DNA from: CAIWHR01 sp963717695
GTDB taxonomy: Bacteria; Pseudomonadota; Gammaproteobacteria; Burkholderiales; Casimicrobiaceae
NCBI GenBank assembly: GCA_963717695.1
Contig: CAVQWR010000008.1
Coordinates: 1 to 64,000, forward strand
Direction of reading: 5' to 3'
DNA: 64,000 nt
Below, piece after piece: positions 33,149 through 42,705 of the stretch (positions are counted from its first letter, which is position 1; each line of letters opens with the position of its first letter). The notes beneath the pieces were generated by a model that saw only the letters and a program-made list of their open reading frames with translations, had not been told where the DNA came from and ran no database searches. A program made the position numbers and the translations under genes.

Positions 33149-34471
33149 TTACTGGTTGGCCTTCTGGAACCGCTCGAGCTGCTCGTTGTCGCGGCGCACC
33201 GCTTCGTCGAGCGCCTGCTTGGCGGTCTTCTGCCCGTTCCAGACCTGCTCCAGCTCCTCGTCGTTGATGTTGCGGATCTCGACGAAGTTGCCGAAGCGCA
33301 CACCCTTCGAGTTGGCCGTGGGCGGCTTGTTGTTGAGCTCGCCGATCGCGATGTCGAAGCCCGGGTTCTTCTCATAGAAGCCCTGGCTCTTGGTCAGCTC
33401 GTAGGCGGCAGTCGTGATCGGAACGTAGCCCGTCGACTGGTGCAAGTCGGCCTGCACTTCGGGCGACGACAGGAAGGTGAAGAACTTGGCGATGCCCTTG
33501 TAGACCGCCGGATCCTTCTGTGTCAGCACCCACAGCGTCGCGCCGCCGATGATCGTGTTCTGCGGCGCGCCCGCGACGTCGGCCCAGTACGGCAGCCGCG
33601 CCACGCGCCAGTTGAACTTGGCGTTCGCCTTGATGTTCGCGTACGAGCCGCTGGAGGTCGTGATCATCGCGCAGTCGCCGCTCGTGAACTTGGCGAGCGG
33701 CTCGTCCTTGCGGCCGGCGTAGGTGAACAGGCCCTTCTTCGACCACTCGCCCAGCGTCGCGATGTGCTTCACCTGCACCGGACCGTTGAACTCCATCCGC
33801 GTGCCGAGCCCGCCGAAGCCGTTCTCCAGCGTCGCGAACGGCACGTTGTGCCATGCGCTGAAGCTCTCGAGCTGCACCCACGACTGCCAGCCGGTCGTGA
33901 ATGCGCACGAGGCGCCCGACGCCTTCAGCTTCGCCGCGGCGTCACCGACCTCGGGCCACGTCTTCGGCGGCTTGGCGGGGTCGAGCCCGGCCTTCTTGAA
34001 CGCGTCGTCGTTGATGTAGAGCACCTGCGACGAGCTGTTGAACGGCATCGACAGCAGGCGGCCCTGCGTGTCCGAGTAGTAGCCGTAGACGGCGCCGAGG
34101 AAGGCCTTGGGATCGAACTTCTCGCCCGATTCCGCCATCAGCTGGTAGACCGGCTTGATTGCGCCCTTGGCGGCCATCATCGTCGCGGTGCCCACCTCGA
34201 ACACCTGGACGATCTGCGGCGGGTTGCCGGCGCGGTACGCGGCGATCGCCGCGGCCATCGACTCGTCGTACTGGCCCTTGTAGACCGGCGTGACCTTGTA
34301 GTCGCTCTGGGTCGCGTTGAACTTCGTTGCAATCTCGTTGACCTTGTCGCCGAGCTTGCCGCTCATCGAGTGCCACCACTGGATTTCCACCGCGGCGCTG
34401 GCCGACAGCGCGACGCCGAACAGCGCGACCGCGGACGCGGCGCGCAGGAATGCTGCGACTGGACGTGACAT
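33149..34471 (-). CDS. ugpB: sn-glycerol-3-phosphate ABC transporter periplasmic binding protein
   Basis: Intact, 440 residues. A signal peptide (about 1-26) ends ALSASA before AVEIQWWHSMSG, the typical mature UgpB start. Family 1 solute-binding fold: YKGQYDESMAAAIAAYRAGN, then PPQIVQVFEVGTATMMAAKG, and FTTGWQSWVQLESFSAWHN near the ligand site. ATG 34471 has an excellent GAGGAGG site. First gene of ugpBAECQ. Captures glycerol-3-phosphate and glycerophosphodiesters in the periplasm. No convincing Pho box was seen in the upstream 140 bp, although this operon is phosphate-regulated in E. coli. Confidence 0.97.
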   Translation of the reverse strand: MSRPVAAFLRAASAVALFGVALSASAAVEIQWWHSMSGKLGDKVNEIATKFNATQSDYKVTPVYKGQYDESMAAAIAAYRAGNPPQIVQVFEVGTATMMAAKGAIKPVYQLMAESGEKFDPKAFLGAVYGYYSDTQGRLLSMPFNSSSQVLYINDDAFKKAGLDPAKPPKTWPEVGDAAAKLKASGASCAFTTGWQSWVQLESFSAWHNVPFATLENGFGGLGTRMEFNGPVQVKHIATLGEWSKKGLFTYAGRKDEPLAKFTSGDCAMITTSSGSYANIKANAKFNWRVARLPYWADVAGAPQNTIIGGATLWVLTQKDPAVYKGIAKFFTFLSSPEVQADLHQSTGYVPITTAAYELTKSQGFYEKNPGFDIAIGELNNKPPTANSKGVRFGNFVEIRNINDEELEQVWNGQKTAKQALDEAVRRDNEQLERFQKANQ

Positions 34472-34614
34472 GCTCCCTCCTCAGGGATAAGCGGAAACGA
34501 TCATGATGCCGTTTTCAGGTGTCCATTCTATTGCATTCCGGCCGGCGCGGGGCGGGGAGCCCAGGCCGATCCGAAGCCCGCCGCGGCAGGCTGCCGCGGG
34601 GCCGGCCGGGCCGC

Positions 34615-37600
34615 TCAGTCGGCGGCGCCCGCGTGGGGCAGCGACTCGAGCGGCTGCTCCATCTTGGGGAGGCGCACCGAGCGGCCCGCGAGCAGCGTGT
34701 ATGCGGTGGGGACGACGAACAGCGTCAGCAGCGTGCCGAACGCCATCCCGCCGACGATCACCCATCCGATCTGGGTGCGCGCCTCGGCGCCGGCCCCGTG
34801 CGCCAGCGCGAGCGGCAGGGCGCCCAGCACCATCGCGCCGGTCGTCATCATGATGGGCCGCAGCCGCAGCGTCGCGGCGTCGATCACGGCGTCGGTGATG
34901 GCCTCGCCCTTGGCACGGAGCTGGTTCGAGAACTCGACGATCAGGATGCCGTGCTTGGTGATGAGGCCGACGAGCGTCACCAGACCGACCTGGCTGTAGA
35001 TGTTGAGCGTGCCGCCGGTGAGCCACAGCAGGAACAGCGCGCCCGTCATCGACAGCGGCACCGACAGCATGATCACGAACGGGTGGACGAAGCTCTCGAA
35101 CTGCGCCGAGAGCACGAGATAGATGAAGACCAGCGCCAGCACGAACGTGAAGTAGATCTCGCCGCCGGATTTCCGGAATTCGCGCGACTGCCCGTCGAGG
35201 TCGGTCTGCGCCGTCGGCGGAAGCGCGCGCTTGGCGGCGTCGTCCATCGCCTTCAGCGCGTCGCCGATTGCATAGCCCGGCGCCAGCGTGGCCGTCACCT
35301 TGACCGCGCGCAGCCGGTTGAAGTGGTTGAGCGACTGGGGCGCGACGTGCTCGTGCACGTCGACGAGGTTGGACAGCTGGACCATGCCGCCGTCGCGCGA
35401 GCGCACGTAGGCGTCGCTGATGTCGGCGGGCGTCGAGCGGTCGATCGGCGCCACCTGGACGATCACGTCGTACTGCTCGCCGTCCTTCTTGAAGCGCGTC
35501 ACCTGCCGGCCGCCCAGCATCGTCTCCAGCGTCCGGCCGACGGTGTCAACCGGCGTGCCGACGTCGGAGAGCTTGTCGCGGTTGATCGTGACGCGGAGCT
35601 CCGGCGTGTTGAGGCGCAGGTCCGTCTGCATGTTCTGCACGCCGGGGTACTTGCGCGCCTCGTCGACGAAGCGGTCGACGATGCGCTGCAGTTCCCCGTA
35701 CGGCACCTGCGACATGATGACGTATTCGACCGGAGTCGAGCGGAACGGCTGGCCGAGCGACGGCGGATTGATCGGGAACGCGAACGCGCCGGGGATCGAC
35801 ATCAGCTTCGGCCGCAGCTCGTCGGAGATCTGCTGCTGCGTGCGCTTCCGGTCGTCCCATGGCTTGAGGCGCAGGAACGCGATGCGCGTCGACGACGGTC
35901 GGGAACCCGGCGATCGCGCCATAGGCGAAGGCCTCGGGAATCTGCCCGTAGAATTCCTCGATCGGGCGCAGCTGCTCGGCGGTGTATTGCGGCGTCGAGC
36001 CCTGCGGCGCCGACACGACGGACAGCACGATGCCGCGGTCCTCGACCGGCGAGAGCTCGCTTTTCAGCTGCGTGAACAGGAGCGCGCCGAGGCCGAGCAC
36101 GACGCACCAGCCGACGACCACGTAGCTGCGGTGGCGCAGCACCAGCGTGAGCGCGCGCCGATACGCGCTGGTCTGCGCCTCGATGAACGCCTCGATCCGG
36201 TTGTAGATCCAGCTGTGCCGCTCCTGGTGCCGCAGCAGCAGCGAGCACATCATCGGCGAGAGCGTCAGCGCGACGAAGCCGGACACCAGCACTGCGCCGG
36301 CCAGCGCGAGCGCGAACTCGATGAACAGCCGGCCGATGCGCCCCTGCGCGAACGCGAGCGGCGCGTACACCGACGCGAGCGTGAGCGTCATCGCGACGAT
36401 GGCGAATCCGATCTCGCGCGCGCCGGCGATCGCCGCCGCCTTCGCCGGCATGCCCTCCTCGACGTGGCGGAAGATGTTCTCCAGCATCACGATCGCGTCG
36501 TCGACGACGAGCCCGATCGCCAGCACGAGGGCCAGCAGCGTCAGCGTGTTGATCGTGAACCCGAAGAGGTACATCAGCGCGAAGGCGCCGACCAGCGACA
36601 CCGGGATCGTCACCAGCGGAATGATCGTCGCGCGGAGGCTCCGCAGGAAGAAGAAGATCACCAGCACCACGAGCACGATCGATTCCAGGATGGTCTCGAA
36701 CACGGACGCGATCGAGCGGTCGATGAAGACCGACGTGTCGTAGCCGATGACGAGCTTCATCCCGGACGGCAGCGTCGTGTTGATCTGGTCGACCTCGGCC
36801 TTCACCGCGCGCGACAGGTCGAGCGGATTCGCCACGGCCTGCTTGACGACGCCGATGTTGAGCGAAGGCTTGCCGTTGAAGCGCGACACCGTGCGCTCGT
36901 CGACGGCACCGATCGCGACGGTGCCGACGTCGCGGATGCGCACCGGATAGCCGCCGACGTTGGCGACGATGATGCTGCCGAACTGCTCGGGCGTCTGGAG
37001 GTCGGTCTCGGCGACGACGGTGAACTCGCGCGCCTGCGACTCGATCCGACCGGCGGGGATCTCCGCATTCTGGCGCCGGATCGCATCCTCGACGTCCTGC
37101 ACGGTGAGCTTGTAGCCGCCGAGGCGCGTGCGGTCGAGGTCGATGCGCATCGACACCTGGCGCTCGCCGAAGACGCGCACGTCGGACGCGCCCGGCAGCA
37201 CGGACAGCCGCGGCTGGATGTATCGCTTCACGTAGTCGGACGCCTCGAGCGCCGACAGCGAGCCCGCCTGCACGGCGATGTAGATCACCGGATTCGCGTC
37301 GGCCTCGACCTTGGCGATGATCGGCTCGTCGATCGTGTCGGGCAATCGGCCGCGCACGCGCGCGACCTTGTCGCGGACGTCGGCCGCGGCTGAATCGGGG
37401 TCGCGCTTCAGCGTGAAGCGGACGTTGATCTGGCTCACCTCCGAGCGGCTCTGCGACGTCATCACCTCGACGCCCTCGATGCCGGACAGCGAATCCTCGA
37501 GCGGCTTCGTCACCTGCGACTCGACCACCTCGGCCGACGCGCCGCGATACGTGGTCGTCACGCTGACGACGGGCTCGTCGATCCGCGGGTATTCGCGCAC

Positions 37601-37699
37601 GGGCAGCCGCGTGTACGCGATCAGCCCGACGAGGACGACGATCAAGGACAGCACGGTCGCGAAGACCGGCCGCCGGATGCAGATCTCGGGAAGGAGCAT
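34615..37699 (-). CDS. RND-family multidrug efflux inner-membrane transporter, HAE1 type (frameshifted)
   Basis: About 1028 residues. N-terminal helix LPEICIRRPVFATVLSLIVV, periplasmic porter domains, and the proton-relay aspartates in VLAIGLVVDDAIVMLENIFR (helix 4). One shift near 35890, after IAGFPTVVDAHR, joins to RIAFLRLKPWDDRKRTQQQI, a conserved porter segment. C-terminal helices include SQVGLVTLVGLITKHGILIV. It pumps hydrophobic or drug-like compounds from periplasm and inner membrane in exchange for protons, with the adaptor encoded just upstream. No outer-membrane factor gene follows, so a TolC-like protein must be used from elsewhere. Confidence 0.94.
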
Positions 37700-37712
37700 C
37701 GTCGCTCGCGCG

Positions 37713-38890
37713 TCAGCTGCGCGGCGCAGTGGCGGGCTGCACCGGCGCGGCCGGCTTCGCCTCCGGCGGCGCGTTGTCCGCGGCGACGGGCGTTGCCGTC
37801 GGTGCGACGGTGACGGGCATGCCGTCGCGCAGCTTCAGCTGGCCGGCGGTCACGACGACGTCGCCGGCATCCACACCTTTCGTCACCTCGACGCGCGCGT
37901 CGCGGCGCTGGCCGGTGTCGACCTTCACGCGCGTCACCTTGCCGTCGGCGACCTTGAACACGTACTGGTCCTCGCCCTGCGGCACCAGCGCCTGCTCGGG
38001 GACGACCAGCGTGTCGCGCTCGTTCCTGGTGATGAGGCGCACGCGCGCGAACATGCCGGGACGAAGCGCGGTGTCGGCATTGCGCACCTGCGCGCGGATC
38101 ACGATCGCGCGGCCGCCGGCGTCGACCAGCGGATTGATCGCGAACACCTTGCCCTCGTAGGTCTTGCCGGGCAGCGCATCGAGGCCGATCTCCAGCGACT
38201 GGCCGACTCCGACCTGCTTCAGGTAGACCTCTGGCACGCGAAAGTCGACCTTCAAGCGGATCGATCGATTCCAGGTTGACGAGATCCTGTCCCTCCTTCA
38301 CGTAGTCGCCGAGCGACACCGAACGCAGGCCGACGACACCCGCAAACGGCGCCTTGATCACGGTCTTCGCGAGGCGCGCTTCCGCGAGCGCAATCGCCGC
38401 CTCGGCGAGCCGCAGGTTGTTTTCCGCCTCGTCCTTCGCCTGGCTCGAGATGAAGCCCTGCTTCTGCAAGTCGATCGCGCGCTCGAACTTCGTCTTGGCG
38501 AGCCACAGGTTCGCCTTCGCCTGCTCGACCTCGGCCTGGTTGATCGCCGGGTCGAGCCGCACCATCGTGGTGCCCCGGGCGATCGGCAGGCCTTCCTTGA
38601 ATTCGATCGCGCTGACACGCCCCGCAACTTCGGGGCGCAGCGTCACCGACTCGTCGGAGCGCAGGCTGCCGACGGCGGTGATGACCTGCGGCATCTGCGC
38701 CGCGACGACCTTCGCGACCTCGACGGTCACGCCCGGCATCGCGCCGGCGCCCGCGGGCGCCTTGGCGGCGCCCGCCGCTGCCGGGGCGGCGGCGCTCGCA
38801 TCCGTGCGACGCTGGCCAAGCCAGTAGCCGCCACCCGCGGCGACAGCAACGACGACCAGCGCAGCAACGGCAGCGATACTTCGGTTCATC
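37713..38890 (-). CDS. RND efflux periplasmic adaptor (membrane fusion protein, frameshifted)
   Basis: About 392 residues. An N-terminal membrane anchor (IAAVAALVVVAVAAGGGYWL) and an Ala-rich linker precede the lipoyl half-motifs LRSDESVTLRPEVAGRVSAI and KTVIKAPFAGVVGLRSVSLG. An alpha-hairpin (QAEVEQAKANLWLAKTKFER) lies between them. After a shift near 38265 comes the beta-barrel, KVDFRVPEVYLKQVGVGQSL, and the membrane-proximal end ARVEVTKGVDAGDVVVTAGQ. A Pro/Ala-rich tail ends at 37713. It bridges the RND pump 13 bp downstream to an outer-membrane channel. No regulator gene is adjacent. Confidence 0.94.
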
Positions 38891-39143
38891 AGGGGGTCGA
38901 TCCGGAAGGTGGGCGCGCAACGCCCAAAGCGCGCAATTATGCGCCGTCGCGGCAGCGCCCGGCAATCGGTGTCGACGCCGCATCGCCGCGCAGGGCAATT
39001 TCCTGACCGCGTTGCATTCCGGGGCAAACGCCGGAAGAATTGCACCGCACTGGCAGAAGGGTTGCGCCGCGACGGTCGCCACGACAAGACCGGACGCGCA
39101 GCGCCAGGCATTGCGGCCCTGTCGCCACATCACCGGAGGAACC

Positions 39144-40130
39144 ATGACTCGAATCGCATTGCGTGTGGCAGCCCTCGTGGCGCTCATCACCGGCATGGCG
39201 GCAGCCGGAAGCGCGCCTGGGCAGGCACCGGCGTACCCGACGAAGCCGATCCGCATCGTCGTCCCGTTTCCGCCGGGCGGCGCCACGGACATCCTCGCCC
39301 GCGACGTGGCGCAGAAGCTCACCGACGCCTGGGGGCAGGCCGTCATCGTCGACAACCGTCCGGGCGCGGGCGGCAACATCGGATCGGAGCTCGTCGCGAA
39401 GGCCGCGCCGGACGGCTACACGCTGGAAATGGGAACGGTCGGCACGCACGCGATCAATGCGAGCCTGTACGCGAAGATGCCCTACGATCACGTGAAGGAC
39501 TTCGCGCCGGTGATTCTTGTCGCCTCGGTCCCGAACGTGCTGGAGGTCAACCCGGCGCTGCCGGTCAACTCCGTCGCCGAGCTCATCGCCTACGCGAAGG
39601 CGAATCCCGGCAAGCTCAACTTCGCGTCGTCGGGCAACGGGACGTCGATCCATCTTTCCGGCGAGCTCTTCAAGGTGATGGCCGGCGTGCAGATGACGCA
39701 CGTCCCGTACAAGGGGAGCGCACCCGCGCTGCAGGACCTGATCGCGGGGCAGGTGCAGCTCATGTTCGACAACCTGCCGCCCTCGCTGCCGCAGATCAAG
39801 GCGGGCAAGCTGCGCGCGCTCGCCGTCACGTCCGCCGCCCGGGCGCCTGCCCTTCCGGACGTGCCGACGGTGGCGGAGGCCGGGCTGCCCGGCTTCGAGG
39901 CGTCGTCGTGGTTCGGCGTGCTCGCGCCTGCAGGGACGCCGCCCGCGATCGTCGCGAAGCTCAATGCCGAGATCGGGAGATGGCTCGCGACGCCCGAAGC
40001 GAAGGAGAAGCTCGCGAAGCAGGGTGCGGATGCCGCCGGCGGATCGCCCGAGGATTTCGTGAAGCACATCGCGGCCGAGACCGCGAAGTGGGCGAAGGTC
40101 GTGAAGGAGTCCGGGGCGAAGATCGATTGA
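39144..40130 (+). CDS. Tripartite tricarboxylate transporter substrate-binding protein (Bug family)
   Basis: Intact, 328 residues. A signal peptide (about 1-28, ending GSAPGQA) precedes YPTKPIRIVVPFPPGGATDI, the Bug hallmark, followed by VDNRPGAGGNIGSELVAKAA and HVPYKGSAPALQDLIAGQVQ. ATG 39144 follows GGAGG by five bases. Periplasmic receptor for a carboxylate; ligands vary widely between paralogs. No tctA or tctB membrane genes are nearby, as is usual for the many orphan Bug genes of Betaproteobacteria. Confidence 0.93.
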   Translation: MTRIALRVAALVALITGMAAAGSAPGQAPAYPTKPIRIVVPFPPGGATDILARDVAQKLTDAWGQAVIVDNRPGAGGNIGSELVAKAAPDGYTLEMGTVGTHAINASLYAKMPYDHVKDFAPVILVASVPNVLEVNPALPVNSVAELIAYAKANPGKLNFASSGNGTSIHLSGELFKVMAGVQMTHVPYKGSAPALQDLIAGQVQLMFDNLPPSLPQIKAGKLRALAVTSAARAPALPDVPTVAEAGLPGFEASSWFGVLAPAGTPPAIVAKLNAEIGRWLATPEAKEKLAKQGADAAGGSPEDFVKHIAAETAKWAKVVKESGAKID

Positions 40131-40253
40131 TTGGAAACACGGCAGACGACACGACGCCACGCAATCCGACCCGCGCGCGGAGGCCGCGAATCGAGCGGGA
40201 CGCACAGTTTAGGTGTCAAGCACCGATTCTGCGGTGCATGAGTAACGCTGATC

Positions 40254-40344
40254 CGTCGTTCCCGCGAAGGCGGGAACCTATAGACGTTCGCACTCTGTCG
40301 ACAATGCGCGACGCCACTGGGTCCCCGCCTTCGCGGGGACGACG
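40254..40344. repeat. REP-like inverted pair (CCCGCGAAGGCGGG type)
   Basis: Two hairpins, TTCCCGCGAAGGCGGGAA at 40259-40276 and GTCCCCGCCTTCGCGGGGAC at 40321-40340. Together with flanking CGTCG they form 24-bp terminal inverted repeats (40254-40277 and 40321-40344) with two mismatches, enclosing 43 bp. This is the common intergenic REP/BIME-like pattern of GC-rich Proteobacteria and lies between convergent genes. Confidence 0.8.
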
Positions 40345-40348
40345 ATTC

Positions 40349-40405
40349 ATGGCATGCGTGGGCTGCAAGCCAAGCTTAATGGCATGCGCGGGCTGCATGC
40401 CAAGC
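40349..40405. repeat. Two 27-bp direct repeats, each a hairpin
   Basis: Units at 40349-40375 and 40379-40405 differ at two positions. Each contains an inverted repeat: the second has a perfect 7-bp GGCATGC / GCATGCC stem with a 7-base loop, the first the same stem with one mismatch. They sit between the REP-like pair and the stop of the DUF423 gene and could act as a bidirectional terminator for the convergent genes. Confidence 0.7.
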
Positions 40406-40445
40406 CGTCACAACGTCCTGAAAGATTGAAGTTCGGAATGCGCGG

Positions 40446-40820
40446 CTACCAGCGCCACGCGGCGACCGCGAGCACCGCCCACGCCGCGAGGAACGCGGTG
40501 CCGCCCACTGGCGTCAGCAGCGCCGGCGCGTGATTGCCGGTCAGCGTGATGAAGTACAGCGTTCCGCTGAAGAGCACGATGCCCGCGACCAGAAGCCAGC
40601 CCGCCACGGCGAGGAGCCGGCTCGCGGGCCTGTGCAGCAGCAGGATGCCGACGCCGAGGAGTCCGAGCGCGTGGTAGAAATGGTACTGGACTGCGTTCGC
40701 GAAGGCGGGCTGCAATTCGGGGGCGATGACGGCGCGCAGTGCGTGGGAGCCCATCGCGCCGATCCCGACGGCGGCGAACAGGAATGCGGCGGAAAGCGTC
40801 AGCGCCACCCGCGCGTTCAT
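40446..40820 (-). CDS. DUF423 family membrane protein
   Basis: Intact, 124 residues with four hydrophobic segments. MNARVALTLSAAFLFAAVGI then GAMGSHALR, AVQYHFYHALGLLGVGIL, and FSGTLYFITLTG with the end LLTPVGGTAFLAAWAVLAVA are the DUF423 pattern (YwdK/YgdD-like). Function unknown; inner membrane. It diverges from ridA across 131 bp. Confidence 0.9.
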   Translation of the reverse strand: MNARVALTLSAAFLFAAVGIGAMGSHALRAVIAPELQPAFANAVQYHFYHALGLLGVGILLLHRPASRLLAVAGWLLVAGIVLFSGTLYFITLTGNHAPALLTPVGGTAFLAAWAVLAVAAWRW

Positions 40821-40951
40821 CGCGGACGTCCCGGACGGGCACCCGTCGGGCCAGCGCGGCGCGCGGCGCAAGGACCGGTCCGGTTTCGTCTAGAATGGTG
40901 CATGCGCATCTCCCCTGCACTTCCTGAATCGTTCGCCAAGAGGATAGCATC

Positions 40952-41317
40952 GTGACCATCGAACGCCGCAATGTCGGCAAGCGTCTTTCCGATGCGGTGA
41001 TCAACCGCGCGTCGGGCACCGTGTACCTCGCCGGGCAGGTCGCCGACGAACCGAGCGCGGACATCACCGGCCAGACGCAGCAGGTGCTGGCGCAGATCGA
41101 CGACCTGCTGTTCGAGGCGGGCACCGACAAGACGAAGATCCTGTCCGCGACGATCTACCTGCCCGACATCGCCGATTTCGCCGCGATGAACGCGGTCTGG
41201 GAAAAGTGGGTCGTGCCCGGGAAGACCCCCGCGCGCGCGACGGTGCAGGCCGTGCTCGCCGCGCCCGAATACAGGATCGAGATCCAGGTCGTCGCCGCGA
41301 CCGCGATCCCGGCCTGA
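40952..41317 (+). CDS. RidA family (YjgF/YER057c/UK114) protein
   Basis: Intact, 121 residues, GTG start behind AAGAGGA. The family arginine that binds the enamine/imine carboxylate is R95 in TPARATVQAV. GTVYLAGQVADEP and TKILSATIYLPDIADFAAMN are typical. RidA enzymes hydrolyse reactive enamines from PLP enzymes. It lies 20 bp before the aminotransferase astC on the same strand, so it may detoxify by-products of amino-acid catabolism encoded here. It is a subfamily member rather than the archetypal RidA, so no symbol is given. Confidence 0.9.
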   Translation: MTIERRNVGKRLSDAVINRASGTVYLAGQVADEPSADITGQTQQVLAQIDDLLFEAGTDKTKILSATIYLPDIADFAAMNAVWEKWVVPGKTPARATVQAVLAAPEYRIEIQVVAATAIPA

Positions 41318-41337
41318 GCGGCAGCGCGGCCCGCACG

Positions 41338-42639
41338 ATGGCAACGCCTCTCACCACGTCCGCCGAGGCTGTCGTCGCGGCGACGTCGCGGCGCGACGTC
41401 GCACCCGCGAGCAGCGCCGCGGCCATGCCGGTCACCCGAGCGACGTTCGACGAGGTGATGGTCGGGTGCTATGCGCCGGCATCGTTCATCCCGGTGCGCG
41501 GCGAAGGCTCGCGCGTCTGGGACCAGGACGGCCGGATGTACATCGACTTCGCATCCGGCGTCGCCGTCACCGCGCTCGGCCACTGCCATCCGGCGATGCT
41601 GCGCGCGCTGGACGAGCAGGCGAAGAAGCTCTGGCACGTCTCGAACTGGTTCACCAACGAGCCCGCGCTGCGGCTCGCGAAGCGGCTGACCGACGCCACG
41701 TTCGCGGAGCGCGCGTTCTTCTGCAACTCCGGCGCGGAAGCGAACGAGGCGGCGCTGAAGCTCGCGCGGCGGTACGCGCACGACCGGCACGGTCCCGAGA
41801 AGTCGCGCGTGATCTCAACGATCAATGCGTTCCACGGCCGCACGCTGTTCACGGTGACGGCCGGCGGCCAGGCGAAGTACTCGAGCGGCTTCGGCCCCAA
41901 CCCGCCGGGCATCACGCACGTTCCGTACAACGACGTCGCGGCGCTCGAAGCCGCGTTCCGCGACGAAGGCGGCGACGACATCTGCGCGGTGATCCTCGAG
42001 CCGCTGCAGGGCGAAGGCGGCATGATCCCGGGCACGCCCGAATTCCTGCAGGCCGCGCGCAGGCTCTGCACCGAGCACCACGCGCTCCTGATCCTCGATG
42101 AAGTCCAGAGCGGCATGGGCCGCACCGGCACGCTGTTCTCGTACATGCAGAAGGGCATCGTTCCCGACATCATGACGAGCGCCAAGGGCCTCGGCGGCGG
42201 ATTCCCGGTCGGCGCGATGCTGACCACCGCCGAGATCGCGAGCGTCTTTTCGGTCGGCGTCCACGGCAGCACGTACGGCGGCAATCCGCTCGCCTGCGCC
42301 GTCGCGGGCGCGGTGTTCGACGTCATCAACACGACGGAAGTGCTGGACGGGGTCAAGGCGCGGCACATGCTCTTCATGGAGGGCCTCAAGGCCATCAACG
42401 CGCGCCGGCGCGTGTTCTCGGATCTGCGCGGCGAAGGCGTGTGGCTGGGCTGCGCGCTCGACACGGCGTGGAAGGGCAAGGCGATGGACGTCGTCAAGGC
42501 GGCCGGCGAGGCCGGTCTCCTCCTGCTCGTCGCCGGTCCGGACGTCGTGCGCCTCGCGCCGTCGCTCGTCATCAGCCTCGACGAGATCCTCGAGGGCCTC
42601 GCGCGCCTCGAGACGGCGCTGACCCGCGCGCTTCCCTGA
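41338..42639 (+). CDS. astC: Succinylornithine / acetylornithine-type aminotransferase
   Basis: Intact, 433 residues, class III PLP aminotransferase. YIDFASGVAVTALGHCHPAM, then FFCNSGAEANEAALKLARRY, LLILDEVQSGMGRTG, and the PLP lysine in TSAKGLGGGFPVGAM. GSTYGGNPLACAVAGAV near the end contacts the partner subunit's PLP phosphate. Position before astA and astB makes succinylornithine the likely substrate (third step of the arginine succinyltransferase pathway). The first 29 residues are Ala/Ser-rich and unmatched, so the real start could be ATG 41425 (MPVTRATFDEVM). Confidence 0.88.
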   Translation: MATPLTTSAEAVVAATSRRDVAPASSAAAMPVTRATFDEVMVGCYAPASFIPVRGEGSRVWDQDGRMYIDFASGVAVTALGHCHPAMLRALDEQAKKLWHVSNWFTNEPALRLAKRLTDATFAERAFFCNSGAEANEAALKLARRYAHDRHGPEKSRVISTINAFHGRTLFTVTAGGQAKYSSGFGPNPPGITHVPYNDVAALEAAFRDEGGDDICAVILEPLQGEGGMIPGTPEFLQAARRLCTEHHALLILDEVQSGMGRTGTLFSYMQKGIVPDIMTSAKGLGGGFPVGAMLTTAEIASVFSVGVHGSTYGGNPLACAVAGAVFDVINTTEVLDGVKARHMLFMEGLKAINARRRVFSDLRGEGVWLGCALDTAWKGKAMDVVKAAGEAGLLLLVAGPDVVRLAPSLVISLDEILEGLARLETALTRALP

Positions 42640-42705
42640 GCCGGCTTCGGAACGTGCAGCCGCCGATCCCGCGCTGACCGGCGCCGCGCCGCTGCCACGC
42701 AACCC

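Noticed and set aside
32231..34468. A 745-codon plus-strand open frame opposite ugpA and ugpB
   Set aside because: Arg/Asp/His-biased antisense composition with no motif; ugpB and ugpA on the minus strand explain the region.
34472..34614. Pho box upstream of ugpB
   Set aside because: Only a weak, single half-like string was seen; no pair of CTGTCAT-type repeats at 11-bp spacing.
40219..40236. GCACCG / CGGTGC hairpin after tctC as a terminator
   Set aside because: The stem is fair but no T run follows; it may contribute to termination together with the repeats downstream, but cannot be called alone.
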